From: Lineus longissimus
Lineage: Eukaryota > Nemertea > Pilidiophora > Heteronemertea > Lineidae
Assembly: GCF_910592395.1 (NCBI RefSeq)
Contig: NC_088312.1
Coordinates: 7,006,001-7,070,000, forward strand
Reading direction: 5' to 3'
Length of the DNA: 64,000 nt
The translations under genes were made by a program, and so were the position numbers. This document shows positions 9,987-20,005 of this stretch, piece by piece; the first letter of the stretch is position 1; every line of letters starts with the position of its first letter. Below the pieces are notes generated by a model. That model was not told the origin of the DNA, did not search any database, and saw only the letters and a program-made list of their open reading frames with translations.

Positions 9987-10325
9987 TCTGACTTTCATTG
10001 GTTTGGGTCAAGTCAAATCCCCACACCGAGTGGGTTTACAAGAAAACATACCAGTAGCACTACGTACCACTGTTCTCACTGTGGCAAGGATTACTCGAGA
10101 GATAGTGTGTTAAAGGCACACATACTTGCCAAGCACACCAGTATGGGGAACTATACGTGTTCCATTTGCAAGAAATCCTTCATTCAAAAGCATGATTTGT
10201 TGCGTCACATGACTGTCCACGGGTCCGACCGCCCATTTAAATGTGATTTCTGTGGCAAAACATTTAAACGTAAGGACCATCTGAGGGTGCACAGAGTGAG
10301 CCATTTAGCGGATCGACAGGCTTGA
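9987..10325 (+). CDS. E15: alternative terminal exon, 3 C2H2 fingers
   Basis: Acceptor TTTTTCAG ends at 9986; the phase-0 frame runs through before the first ATG at 10107, giving 112 residues and adding finger 1. Fingers at about 29-50 (YSRDSVLKAH, H-x4-H), 58-78 (FIQKHDLLRH) and 86-106 (FKRKDHLRVH). Linkers TSMGNYT and GSDRPFK. The 9493-9986 gap upstream shows no gene. Confidence 0.86.
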   Translation, partial: SDFHWFGSSQIPTPSGFTRKHTSSTTYHCSHCGKDYSRDSVLKAHILAKHTSMGNYTCSICKKSFIQKHDLLRHMTVHGSDRPFKCDFCGKTFKRKDHLRVHRVSHLADRQA

Positions 10326-10491
10326 GGCAATCTTGGTTAAAGGAAACCTGGTCCTCTCATTTATTGCAATCCTGAAAAATTTTCTCATTTCAGCCATTGT
10401 GGAAAGGCAAAATGTAGCCCTCACAGGTTTCTTTGAGTTGGAATAAAAATTTTAAGTGAGGCTATAAAATTTGCTTTGTTGTATTTTTCAG

Positions 10492-10836
10492 ACAAAGTGG
10501 GGGGTTGACTTTAGTGGACAAGGTCAGATGCAAAACTTCCAACATGGTGCTGCCCTCAGGATTTTCCCGTGCGAGTTTTGCCCGAAGAAATTCAAATGGG
10601 CCTTGAGTCTTAAAGTGCACATGGCCACTCATACGAATAAGGGTGACTACAAGTGCGTGTACTGCCCGCGCGAGTTTGTTCAAATGTCGCACCTCAAACG
10701 GCACATGTATACACATGCAAAGGGTAAAAATGGGATGCTCTATTGCAAATCCTGTGACAAGAATTTCAACTACTTTAAAGAGTTGAAGACACATTTGCGC
10801 TGCTTAACATCGTCAAGTCACCAAGGTCTAAACTAA
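10492..10836 (+). CDS. E16: alternative terminal exon, 3 fingers (third C2HC)
   Basis: Acceptor ATTTTTCAG ends at 10491; 114 residues. Fingers at about 27-47 (FKWALSLKVH), 55-75 (FVQMSHLKRH) and 85-104 (FNYFKELKTH, final ligand Cys at H-x2-C spacing). The second linker is long (AKGKNGMLY). Two AATAAA sites follow at 10991 and 11036. Confidence 0.86.
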   Translation, partial: TKWGVDFSGQGQMQNFQHGAALRIFPCEFCPKKFKWALSLKVHMATHTNKGDYKCVYCPREFVQMSHLKRHMYTHAKGKNGMLYCKSCDKNFNYFKELKTHLRCLTSSSHQGLN

Positions 10837-12646
10837 TAAGGTGCTGGCAGTTGAATGATCAGCTCAGCTCAAAGGTTTGATCCCTCAGTTATTTCATGTT
10901 CCGTACATGTACCTTAAGAGCTATGTAGATGATACTGGGTACATCTGTTAGCTGCTAGAGTGAAGTGGCTTGCCCAAGGTCGTTATTTTCAATAAATGTT
11001 GTAATGATCTGTCTGTACATATCGTTTGACTTTTGAATAAACATCATTTAAAAGGATGAGTTCTTTTTGCTGTTCTTCAGTCCACTTTCTCTCTTCCCTC
11101 TGTTGATGGCATTGTTTGTCTGGCCGACTTGTCCTTGCTCCTGGCTTAATTTGGTTCTAATGAGTTTATAGGCCTACATGTTTAAGGTATTGGGCTTTTT
11201 GGTTTGGTACACAGTGTGTGGCATTGTATTGGAAAACTCATAGGAGGAAAATCTACGGTTTACAATAGTATAATATATTATTCAGAAGTGATGGGTTAAT
11301 CAGTTTGCTTCTGAAGTTGTAAAAAACCAAACGGAAATAAGGACAACAGAAGAAAAAAGAATAGCATTCTCCCAATTGTCTTTTCCCCTTGATTCATCTC
11401 TGGTTGCCTTCCACTTCCTTAAAACTGGCATATTGCTGCCATAGTCAGTTCACATTGCTTGTAAAACACATAGCTATACCACCAGCTTTGTCTACCAACC
11501 ATTTACACGTAAGCGCTTTCCACCAGTTGGCAGAGTGCCGGTAACAGCTTAGACTATATTCACTCCTATAGGATTGTACAGAGTATTGCTCTCCTGTAGT
11601 AGACCTGCTACAGTATACCAACCAGTGGTCTAGATCAATATTCGCCTGACATCACCATGGTAACCAGTTGCCCCTCATTGTTATCATGGGGTGACTGGGC
11701 TGGCATTGAAGTGCTGGCATGTGGAGTTGAAGTGGGTTATGATAATTATGCAGACAACCTGGCGTGCCCAGGGTTGTTGTGTGTGAGTGGTGCTCTGACT
11801 GGCGCACATTGGAAATGTTGTCGTTTGTAGACAATCAAGATGGCGGTGCAAAATTTTCCGTCTGGAAGCCCATATGGTGGGTAATTATCTGATAGAAATG
11901 TTGTGGACAGAACTATGACCAAGTAGGTTTAAAAATATGGTTGATACATGATTTTTTGGATGGAAAAATATCTAGAATTGATTGACATGATCTGTTTTTG
12001 GAAAAATGTAGTAATTCAGAAAAGTGGACTCAAGAATTCAGATGAATTGATGAATTGAAGATGACAAAGCTCATTGCAGAGTTGTGTACAGTACAGCTGA
12101 AGATAATGATTTTGATATTCAGGAGCGATGGGTATATTCGTTTGCTTAAACTGAATGGGAATATAAAGACAACAGAAGAAAAAAGAATAGCATACTCCCA
12201 ATTGTCTTTTCCCCTTGATTCATCTCTCTGGTTTGTAAGCTAAGCTTTGACATTTTTCAGTTGGTAGAATTCTTTAAAATCAATGAAGTTGTGAAGAGTA
12301 GGTTCTGTTGATGTAAGGATGGAAATCATATATGTTAGAATAAAAAACTGGAACCCGGGGCTAAATTATTGATTTCTTGCTAATGGTACAATCAGTTATT
12401 AACAGTCCACCAGGTTCCTTTAGGTCTTGGCTACCATGGTGGCAGCACCAATCAGGAGCTAGTCCTGAGACGTGCTAAAAAAAGAATTAAGGTGGTTTGT
12501 GAGAGGGCAGCAGTGGACAATTTGTTGTCGTTGCTGCTTAAATAAAGCGCCAATTAGGCCATTGCAGGGGATACGATATTCTGACATATCTCCAATGCTT
12601 CAACCACACAAAGATTCTAAGCTACTGTTCCCTGTTTGTCTTACAG
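10837..12646 (+). other. 1.8-kb gap, largest inside the array, with a local duplication
   Basis: No finger exon is recognisable. AATAAA at 10991 and 11036 would end E16. A segment near 11,275-11,400 recurs, diverged, at about 12,110-12,235; both share 'gacaacagaagaaaaaagaa' followed by 'tcccaattgtcttttcccct'. Neither copy has a long open frame. This may be the scar of a duplicated and lost exon unit, but no finger residue survives to prove it. Confidence 0.55.
10991..11041 (+). terminator. Two AATAAA poly(A) signals after E16
   Basis: Hexamers at 10991-10996 and 11036-11041, 155 and 200 bases past the E16 stop, then a T/G-rich stretch. Good fit to a 3' end. Confidence 0.6.
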
Positions 12647-13042
12647 TTTGCCCATCCCTGCTTGCAAGACGACTCGGGACAGCTGGGTGTCAGTCAAGGC
12701 CACGGTGTTGGAGGGAGGGGCAGGGCGAGTAGAGGCCACCAAGCGGTAAAGGGTGTTAATGTGTTGACCAGGGACCTCCGGGAGAGACTGGGACAGTCTA
12801 CGGGTCATTCACGTGGTTTCACGTGTCGTATCTGTGGCCGTGGTCTCTCAAGCGCGGCCAATCTCCATGTCCATCTTCGTGTGCACACAAAGAATGTTCG
12901 TTTTACGTGTTGCTTTTGCGGCGACAGGTTCAACCACAGTAACTCACTAAATCGGCATGTGAGACAGAAACACAATGTTGTGATGAAGCGTGGTGCCATC
13001 CAGGGACACATTGGGGTGGTGGATGAGGATAAGACAATGTAG
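12647..13042 (+). CDS. E17: alternative terminal exon, 2 C2H2 fingers with Gly/Arg-rich linker
   Basis: Acceptor TCTTACAG ends at 12646 and the frame is open from FAHPCLQDD; 131 residues. A 59-residue linker includes GVGGRGRASRG. Fingers at about 60-80 (LSSAANLHVH) and 88-109 (FNHSNSLNRH, H-x4-H), linker TKNVRFT. Finger 1 uses Leu in place of the core Phe. Sister of E18 (same LxxxANLxVHLRVH and FNHxNSLxRH). Confidence 0.87.
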   Translation, partial: FAHPCLQDDSGQLGVSQGHGVGGRGRASRGHQAVKGVNVLTRDLRERLGQSTGHSRGFTCRICGRGLSSAANLHVHLRVHTKNVRFTCCFCGDRFNHSNSLNRHVRQKHNVVMKRGAIQGHIGVVDEDKTM

Positions 13043-13105
13043 TGAATATGATCTCTTTGATATTCAGTGATTCAAAGATAACACTAATACAATGCAGAAG
13101 GCAAA

Positions 13106-13280
13106 TACAGTGGAACCTCAGACAACTCTCTTTGCAGGACACCCTCTCTATTAAGGGACAGTGGTTTTGGTTCCTTATGGATTGTTTCTGGACAATTTGA
13201 CCCTTGTAATTAGGACACCTTCCTAATAAGGACAGCATTTGACAGTCCCAATGTTGTCCTTAATAGAGAGGTCTACTGTA
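13106..13280. mobile_element. 175-bp MITE-like element with TACAGT...ACTGTA ends
   Basis: The ends are imperfect inverted repeats: TACAGTGGAACCTC at the left and GAGGTCTACTGTA at the right. The body repeats short motifs such as 'ctctctattaaggaca' and 'ccttaatagagagg'. Related, incomplete stretches occur near 19,830-19,940 and 29,010-29,170. TA next to CAGT-type ends fits the Tc1/mariner-type MITE pattern, an inference from ends alone. It sits between E17 and E18. Confidence 0.65.
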
Positions 13281-13590
13281 ATTAAAAAGGACAAGAATAT
13301 CACCATCATATTCTAAATCTGATTGATGTATGTATTGTAGCTGTAACCCTTCTGAGAGTCTTTTCTAATAAAATATCTTAAGAGACAAAACTTGTTTCTT
13401 GCATGTCTTTGTGCGAGACGCTTTTCCTGTGTTATTACTCTTGCCCAAATGTGTCCCTTGCAATGGCTACCTGGGTCTACTGTTGGTTTGTCATAGCAAA
13501 AACACCTGGCAGGAAAAGTTGTTAAGACCAAATTCAAACTAAAAACAGAACTGCAGCAGACATCTTATAGTCTTAATTATTTTTTTGCAG

Positions 13591-13869
13591 TTTGTTGAAC
13601 CAAGCTGGAGCTTGTGCAATCGTATCCCAAAGTCGAGAAATGTGCGTCCCCCTAGTCTTCTGAAGTCCACCCACCCTGATAAACTTAAGAGTTTGAAGTG
13701 TCATATCTGTGGGCGTGTCCTTTCAAAACTCGCCAATCTCAAGGTCCATCTACGTGTACATACCAGGGACGTTCATTTTCCTTGTCGTCAGTGCGGCAAG
13801 ATCTTCAATCACAGAAACTCTCTCAGCCGACATTTGAAAACTCATCACCAAGAGTGTACCATGCCATGA
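13591..13869 (+). CDS. E18: alternative terminal exon, 2 C2H2 fingers
   Basis: Acceptor TTTTTTTGCAG ends at 13590; 92 residues. Fingers at about 37-57 (LSKLANLKVH) and 65-86 (FNHRNSLSRH, then THH). Linker TRDVHFP. Finger 1 has Leu at the core Phe position as in E17. AATAAA at 13367 lies upstream and would serve E17. Confidence 0.87.
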   Translation, partial: FVEPSWSLCNRIPKSRNVRPPSLLKSTHPDKLKSLKCHICGRVLSKLANLKVHLRVHTRDVHFPCRQCGKIFNHRNSLSRHLKTHHQECTMP

Positions 13870-14165
13870 TATGAAAACCAAGGAATGCCATACGGCAGAT
13901 CGATATACGCTTCTGGTCATCCTTGCATTTTCAGAGATGAATGTTATGATTTTACTGACTGGCATGAAAAGAAGACATGGTCTGCTATGCTTGGGTCAAA
14001 CACATGCTCCATCCATTGCATGTTGTTCCCTGGATCTTGATATAACTGAATGAGTTACCATCCAGTTGGAAAGATGGAGTACATACACTAGGGTGCGTTC
14101 AAAATCTACACCTGAAATGTTTTCCATCATGGGTCCTGGTATAATGTGTCTTTCTCTCACTTCAG

Positions 14166-14516
14166 TTCGCGATGTCACCACCGCCCAATCCCGGCCAGCG
14201 TCATAATCAATCTCACCACCTTGGTCTCCCCATAAGCAAGTCTGCGTCGAGGTTTCCTTGTATGATATGCAACAAAAGTTTGAAGAGTAGCACGTCTTTG
14301 TCAAGTCATATGCTGATACATACGAAGGAAAAACCATTCAAATGTCCGTTCTGTGATCTCGCGTTCACTTTTCGCAACTCGCTATGGCGGCATAAAAAGT
14401 TACACACGGGCGAGAAACCGCACAAATGTGATTTTTGCGATCGGCGCTTCATCCAAGCTTCTGACGCCAAGAAACACATGATTGTTCATTTCAGTAGTCT
14501 GAACAAAACAAGTTAG
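14166..14516 (+). CDS. E19: alternative terminal exon, 3 C2H2 fingers
   Basis: Acceptor CACTTCAG ends at 14165; starts FAMSPPP, 116 residues. Fingers at about 32-52 (LKSSTSLSSH), 60-80 (FTFRNSLWRH) and 88-108 (FIQASDAKKH). Canonical linkers TKEKPFK and TGEKPHK. Ser-rich helix 1 is unusual for strong base contact. Only 129 bases separate its stop from the next exon. Confidence 0.88.
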   Translation, partial: FAMSPPPNPGQRHNQSHHLGLPISKSASRFPCMICNKSLKSSTSLSSHMLIHTKEKPFKCPFCDLAFTFRNSLWRHKKLHTGEKPHKCDFCDRRFIQASDAKKHMIVHFSSLNKTS

Positions 14517-14645
14517 AATCTTTTTTCAGTTTTTTGGCTCCGGGGCGCTGTAATACAGGAGCCTATACTCTGAAATTGAAAGGTATTCGTAAACTTCCAC
14601 ATAGTTTCAAAACACTCAAGAATACATACATTGCTTATCTTGCAG

Positions 14646-14939
14646 AACATTGGACGTGTGAAAAATTCGACCCTGAGTGCATGCGGAGACACCCAGTGTG
14701 CAGTGTGTGGCATGGTCCTCTCGACTAGAAATTCTCTCAAAGCCCACTTGATGCGTCACACTGGCGAACGGCCGCGGGAGTGTTCAGTGTGTCACATGAC
14801 CTTCAAGTACGCGAATTCATTGCGGCGACACATGTTCATTCACTCCGGAGAACATCCTTACGCTTGCGAGAATTGTGGGAAGAAATTCGTCCAGCTCAGT
14901 ACATTGAAATTGCATCTCTTCACTTGTAAAAATAGATAA
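14646..14939 (+). CDS. E20: alternative terminal exon, 3 fingers (third C2HC)
   Basis: Acceptor ATCTTGCAG ends at 14645; 97 residues. Fingers at about 18-38 (LSTRNSLKAH), 46-66 (FKYANSLRRH) and 74-94 (FVQLSTLKLH, final Cys). Linkers TGERPRE and SGEHPYA. The 129-base spacing to E19 leaves little room for a separate 3' UTR and intron, so E19 and E20 might share a downstream poly(A) site. Confidence 0.87.
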   Translation, partial: NIGRVKNSTLSACGDTQCAVCGMVLSTRNSLKAHLMRHTGERPRECSVCHMTFKYANSLRRHMFIHSGEHPYACENCGKKFVQLSTLKLHLFTCKNR

Positions 14940-15179
14940 TATTGTCATTTAAACTGCTTTACTGTTGTCGAGTATGCATATACTTGCAGTCGTGTATGTC
15001 TTAATCATCTATAGAATTCACATTGGATTTGACTTTTTCTGGGTGCAGTTGCTGATTGATACACTATAAAGACATTGCGTTGCCATCTGAGGACAGCACT
15101 TGCCATCTGAGGAAATGTCCAAGGAGTGAATGTCCATCAAATTCATCGCGGCCCACCCCTCCAAAACTGCAAAAGTAGG

Positions 15180-15324
15180 AACAGTCAAATTCCTGCTGGT
15201 CTCAGTTGTACATGATGGACGCTTGACATCCCAGCATCATTTTTCCGGAAAACTTAACTGGGGTTGCAGGTGTAGGGGCTCTTGTTTAAGGTTTGCGATA
15301 ACAGTAGCTTACTTTATGCGCTAA
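15180..15324 (+). pseudogene. Relic of an E21-type zinc-finger exon
   Basis: About 100-200 bases upstream of E21, the frame ending at 15324 reads WGCRCRGSCLRF, which lines up with WGYRCRGCGLRF of E21 and WGYRCKTCGLRF behind the E22 stop. The expected Cys pair is scrambled and no earlier finger remains. A decayed acceptor-like TCTCAG lies near 15,205. Read as a dead duplicate of the E21-E24 family. Confidence 0.5.
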
Positions 15325-15405
15325 TCAGAGTCTATCATCGTAACTGGATCTGATGAATATTAAACTACTTCTGACAGAAATCTTATGTGCTGCTTCTCTT
15401 TGCAG

Positions 15406-15720
15406 TTGGAGGGCCCCTTGCCGCAAGTGGTTGGTTCGATGTCAATAGAACGGGCAAAGTGGCATGAATGCGACATCTGTCAGAAGGTTCTGGCAAGTGC
15501 CAACGGACTACTGGTTCACAAACGCAAACACACTGGAGAAAGACCATATAAATGCCCATCTTGCAAAATGTCGTTTGCTTATTATACCTCATGTAGATAC
15601 CACACGAAGATCTGCCGTACTAAAGACTGGGGGTACAGGTGTAGGGGCTGTGGTCTAAGGTTTACAAATAACGATGACTTATTAAAGCACTCATACAAAT
15701 GTTCTGAATATAAGACTTGA
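15406..15720 (+). CDS. E21: alternative terminal exon, 3 fingers (last two C2HC)
   Basis: Acceptor TCTTTGCAG ends at 15405; 104 residues. Fingers at about 22-42 (LASANGLLVH), 50-70 (FAYYTSCRYH, final Cys) and 79-99 (FTNNDDLLKH, final Cys). The second linker, RTKDWGYR, is unusual and is a signature of the E21-E24 family. This is the only member of that family with an undamaged frame. Confidence 0.85.
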   Translation: MEGPLPQVVGSMSIERAKWHECDICQKVLASANGLLVHKRKHTGERPYKCPSCKMSFAYYTSCRYHTKICRTKDWGYRCRGCGLRFTNNDDLLKHSYKCSEYKT

Positions 15721-15729
15721 TGATCCTAA

Positions 15730-16131
<402 letters not shown>

Positions 16132-16311
16132 TTCTGTTACTTAACTGCAGTGTCTGCTGTCAAAATGAAACAGCATCCTTATTTTTTTCAACAAGATGTT
16201 TTTACCACCATACTCGCTTGGATGACATATTACAAACAAGAGAGAAAACCTATGTTGATATTCTCATCTCGTGTAACCTTGATGCTAAGTTACCTCCCTT
16301 ACTTATTTCAG

Positions 16312-16595
16312 TTTCATGTAGCGTATCCCATTCCAAGGGACGTATTCCCCACAGCTACATGCAAGATCTGTGGATTGACCCTTGGGACCAGGATGGCGTT
16401 ACGTCACCACATGCAAAGACACAGCGGTGAACAACCTCACAAATGTTCAAACGGTTTTCATACCAGTCCTCCTTGTGGCGCCACCTTAAGTTACACACTG
16501 GAGAGAAGCCTCATGCTTGCACAGTCTGTGGCAAACGCTTTATCCAGTCATGTGATCAGAAAAAACACATGCTTACCCATCTTATGCTGAAGTGA
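16312..16595 (+). pseudogene. E23: zinc-finger exon with deletion and frameshift
   Basis: Acceptor TTATTTCAG ends at 16311. Finger 1 (about residues 17-37, LGTRMALRHH) is intact. Finger 2 starts KCS at about residue 44, then loses its second Cys. From about 16,470 the coding sense moves to another frame, where SLWRHLKLH, the linker HTGEKPHA and a full third finger (FIQSCDQKKH) continue to a stop at 16593-16595. The literal frame ends at 16588-16590 with no second finger. Confidence 0.72.
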
Positions 16596-16978
16596 CAGAA
16601 TTATGTTGGTCTGCAAAAAATGTGGAGAAAAAACTCCCGATCATGACCTTCTTGTGCAAGGAAACGAGGCAAAGAGCAGGCCTGATGGACAGTAATAGTA
16701 CGACTTTTGAAATTATGGAGTGTCATTTTGACCTTTAACAGAAAGATATTGATTGACTGATGATGTGTTTGTGGTGATGGTCTTCCTCATCTTGCATGTT
16801 TTTGGTGTTTGAAGGTTTTGTCAAGGAGTATTCTGGAACTTTCTGTCATCAGGACTCTCCCATTTTTCTCTCCTTGATGGTTTATCAATTGACCATTTGT
16901 TGTCTTTAGATTCTGAAATGTTCTTCTCTTGCCTGGCTTAAAACTTTGACACTAAGTTGCCTCCCTTACTTGTTCAAG

Positions 16979-17218
16979 TGGCCTGTAACGTATAGGCAAG
17001 CTTTCCAACCACCTTCCGTAATGTGTAAGACGTGTGGATTGTCCGTTTCCACGACAATGGTGCTACGTATCCACATGTGCCGCCACACCGGCAAAAAAAC
17101 GCACAAATGTAAAAAATGTGACAAGACATTTTCGCGTTTTTCACTTGGTCTTCTCTTCATTTCATTGTCTGGAGAGTGCGTTGCAGGAGGATATAAATCC
17201 TCATTTAAGACGATTTGA
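16979..17218 (+). pseudogene. E24: degenerate zinc-finger exon with one whole finger
   Basis: The upstream tract 'cctcccttact' matches E23, but the acceptor reads TTCAAG instead of TTTCAG. 79 residues: finger 1 at about 16-36 (VSTTMVLRIH), finger 2 begins at C44 and dissolves after FSRF. In another frame near 17,190-17,260 a faint WGTGFSC..MAEH echo of the family's third finger persists. The 17,219-17,517 stretch shows nothing further. Confidence 0.65.
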
Positions 17219-17517
17219 ATGGGGTACAGGCTTCAGTTGCCGACAAAGTATGGCTGAACACGGATCCCCTGCAGTTGGTCCCTCCTTGAGCACTGCAGAT
17301 AGACGTTCTCAATGTGCATCAGCAAATGGCACTGTGCATCAGAATTCTACCTGGATAAGTCCTAGTGTTGCCACCCAGCAATTCCCTGTCACTTTTGACT
17401 TTGGTCTGAATTTTCAAATAATACCTGATCTGAAACGTAGCCTACTAACACTATACTAACAGTCGCACCCCCAGTGTAAATTTCACAGTCATTAACCCTC
17501 GACTTTGCTTGTTCCAG

Positions 17518-17829
17518 AGCCATAAACTGAGGTTAAAGGAAAGGTCACAGCAACCACAGAGAAACGACTCGGTCGTTGATTGTCAGATATGTGGAGTGCA
17601 ATGGGCGTCAGAGGAAATATTAAAGAAACACATTTTGACTCATCGGACACGACGATCGATCAGATGCAATATTTGCGGCCAGACGTTTACGCAGACGTGG
17701 TCGTTGCGACGACACAAATTGATTCACACTGGAGAGAAGCCATTTTCTTGTCGGGTTTGCGGCAAGGGCTTCCGCCAGTCCTCGGATCTGAGGAGGCATT
17801 CACGGGTCCACTTTAAGGATGCAGATTAA
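17518..17829 (+). CDS. E25: alternative terminal exon, 3 C2H2 fingers
   Basis: Acceptor TTGTTCCAG ends at 17517; 103 residues. Fingers at about 22-42 (WASEEILKKH), 50-70 (FTQTWSLRRH) and 78-98 (FRQSSDLRRH). The first linker, RTRRSIR, is strongly basic; the second is TGEKPFS. Finger 1 has Trp for the core Phe. The stop is followed by a 151-base gap to E26. Confidence 0.87.
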   Translation, partial: SHKLRLKERSQQPQRNDSVVDCQICGVQWASEEILKKHILTHRTRRSIRCNICGQTFTQTWSLRRHKLIHTGEKPFSCRVCGKGFRQSSDLRRHSRVHFKDAD

Positions 17830-17980
17830 TAGTGTTGACAATGGACATGCTTATTTTTTGGTTGGAAACAATTGCCATATGACTCACTTAAGTTAAAATG
17901 AAGGAGAAAGCTGTCAAATGTCCTTTTTTTTTTTATCTCCAAAAATGTTCTAAAATTTTGTCTTGTGTCATGTTTTTCAG

Positions 17981-18232
17981 TATCCAGAGCTAGATGCACG
18001 TAGTTTTCTTGGATCGAAACAGGCCGAGACACCATACCAGTGTGAGGTGTGTAATTTTTACCTGACATCTAAAAATAGCCTCGTCAATCACCTTAGAAGA
18101 CACACTGGTGAACGACCTTTTAAATGTCGGTTCTGTGACAAGGCATTTCCACGGACATTCTCGTTGAAACGACACGTAGTGTCAAAGCATACCTCTGTCA
18201 GTTCAAGACACTCGGACGATTACCCTCACTGA
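17981..18232 (+). CDS. E26: alternative terminal exon, 2 C2H2 fingers
   Basis: Acceptor TGTTTTTCAG ends at 17980; 83 residues. Fingers at about 21-41 (LTSKNSLVNH) and 49-70 (FPRTFSLKRH, H-x4-H), linker TGERPFK. The C-terminal tail is Ser/His-rich (SVSSRHSDD). AATAAA at 18871 could end this unit. Confidence 0.87.
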   Translation, partial: YPELDARSFLGSKQAETPYQCEVCNFYLTSKNSLVNHLRRHTGERPFKCRFCDKAFPRTFSLKRHVVSKHTSVSSRHSDDYPH

Positions 18233-18239
18233 AAATGGC

Positions 18240-18640
18240 ACATCGTCTCAATACCAGTGAAAGGTCTGTTCAGTGCCAAGGGATCCTCTGGTTATTTTCT
18301 TTGGAATGACACATTGTATCAAGTCCTTATTGGGTCTATCTTTTAGCTCCTGTATACTGTTCTATATCGATAGTTGACAAGCAGGAGTGTGTAGTTGATG
18401 TGCACATTGGCTTCTAGGATTGCGCATGCACTGTGGACCACATCCTGACTCTTTAACAGTGAAAGATCCAGTTCGTTCTGTGACAAGACATCCTCCGGTC
18501 ATTTTGTTAGAAATGACGCATTATATCAAGGCATTCTTCTACTGACTCTATGTTCTTTCTATCCTATACACTGTTCTATATCAACACATGGGACCATGTT
18601 TCATTCTGACTCTTTGGTGTTTTGTTTCTTCTGCATTCTC
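18240..18640 (+). pseudogene. Two tandem decayed finger-exon remnants after E26
   Basis: Two diverged copies, about 18,255-18,395 and 18,455-18,595, share 'cactgttctatatc'-type endings and 'cagtgaaag' starts. The second reads FCDKTSSGHFVRNDA, similar to FCDKAFPRTFSLKRH in E26. Both carry stops and lack most zinc ligands. I call them relics by resemblance only. 18,641-18,978 holds AATAAA at 18871 and no gene. Confidence 0.35.
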
Positions 18641-18870
18641 TGTAATTGTGTAAAATATTGTAGGTAGTTTGTTTGAGGTCCGATTGCTCTGAGGTGATAA
18701 TTTTGAATTTTCAAGTGCATCCTTGATGTTATTGTACAGTTAAACCTGAAATAATTGTATTCTTATGTCATAAAGTACGGTAGTCTTGTAAGCTACATGT
18801 ACTTGCATATAAATTGAGATAGTGTGTACATGCATTAATTGTCTCACACCTTATTACAAGTATATAGTTC

Positions 18871-18876
18871 AATAAA
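18871..18876 (+). terminator. AATAAA poly(A) signal between E26 and E27
   Basis: Hexamer within 'ttcaataaaaaaatg', followed by a T/G-rich stretch ('gtgtgttttcgtgg'). Just 100 bases before the E27 acceptor. Confidence 0.55.
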
Positions 18877-18978
18877 AAAATGCATATTCTTTAAAAGTGT
18901 GTTTTCGTGGTCATTTCCCTTTATCTTATGTTTGTAATCCTGTCTTTGCTCTTAGAGTCTTCTTCATTCGTCTTACAG

Positions 18979-19269
18979 TTGGAGCAACGGCGACGATCAA
19001 ACCAACAGGGGCGGTTCGGCTGTCCAGTTTGCTTTATCACACTTTGGACCCACCAGGATCTGGTACGGCACATGAGACGCCATACGGGGGAAAAACCATA
19101 TCCTTGTCCCCACTGTGGCAAGAAATTTGCACGGAACTTCTCAATGTTGCGGCACAAAAAAATTCATAGGCTCGATGAAACGCATCGTTGCCGTTTGTGT
19201 GGCTTTGAAAGTCACTCGCCAGAAGAACTGAAGGAGCACTTCAAATTGAAACATCAGTACACTTTGTGA
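18979..19269 (+). CDS. E27: alternative terminal exon, 3 C2H2 fingers
   Basis: Acceptor GTCTTACAG ends at 18978; 96 residues. Basic start LEQRRRSNQQG. Fingers at about 15-35 (LWTHQDLVRH), 43-63 (FARNFSMLRH) and 71-92 (ESHSPEELKEH, acidic helix, H-x4-H). Linkers TGEKPYP and RLDETHR. The acidic third finger looks less suited to DNA contact and may bind protein. Only 64 bases separate its stop from E28. Confidence 0.86.
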   Translation: MEQRRRSNQQGRFGCPVCFITLWTHQDLVRHMRRHTGEKPYPCPHCGKKFARNFSMLRHKKIHRLDETHRCRLCGFESHSPEELKEHFKLKHQYTL

Positions 19270-19333
19270 GCTCAAAGTGTTCTTTTCTAGCCATGCGAAT
19301 ATATAACAGAAATCCCCTATTCTAATCTTCCAG

Positions 19334-19651
19334 ATCTACCCACCAAGCCAACCAACGCGGCTGCATGAACCTTCAGTGCCAGGTTCGCTCATAGCGTGCG
19401 AAGTTTGCTCCAAATGTTTCACAACGAAGCGGGATATTCGACGTCATATGCGTCGCCACACAGGCGAGCAGCCGTACATGTGTTCCTATTGCGCACGGAG
19501 ATTTTCCTGTTCGAATTCGTTGACTAGACACACCAGAATTCATACCGGTGAACGACCGCATTCTTGTCCGATATGTAATCGCGGTTTCATTACAGCGTCG
19601 TCGTTCAAGAATCACATGATGTCGAAACATCACAAGGAACTTTCTAGATGA
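19334..19651 (+). CDS. E28: alternative terminal exon, 3 C2H2 fingers
   Basis: Acceptor TCTTCCAG ends at 19333; phase-0 frame begins IYPPSQPTRL, 105 residues. Fingers at about 22-42 (FTTKRDIRRH), 50-70 (FSCSNSLTRH) and 78-99 (FITASSFKNH, H-x4-H). Linkers TGEQPYM and TGERPHS. The shortest inter-exon gap in the array (64 bases) lies upstream, so E27 cannot have a long private 3' UTR. Confidence 0.86.
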   Translation: MYPPSQPTRLHEPSVPGSLIACEVCSKCFTTKRDIRRHMRRHTGEQPYMCSYCARRFSCSNSLTRHTRIHTGERPHSCPICNRGFITASSFKNHMMSKHHKELSR

Positions 19652-20005
19652 GAATGTCATTTTGGAGAATTGTCTATAGCAAATTAAAGCACAATTGCAT
19701 TGTAACAAGCCCTATTTGCCTGCATCACTTCTGTTTAGTCACATTGCTCCGATAGAGAATACTATTCTGCATTACATCACAAAATGTTCAAAAACATTCT
19801 ACCAACTGTTAGGTTGCTCATTTTGAATGTGTACAATGAAATCTCCCTTAGCAGACACCTCGCTGTTAACGCCCCTCTCTATCAAGGACAGCACTTGTCA
19901 GTCCCGAGGGTGTCCCGAAAAGAGAGGTTCTACAGTATATCAATCCACAAAACAACAGACGTGTTCATCAAAACTAAGCCAGGTTTTTTCCTTTGTGTTT
20001 TCCAG

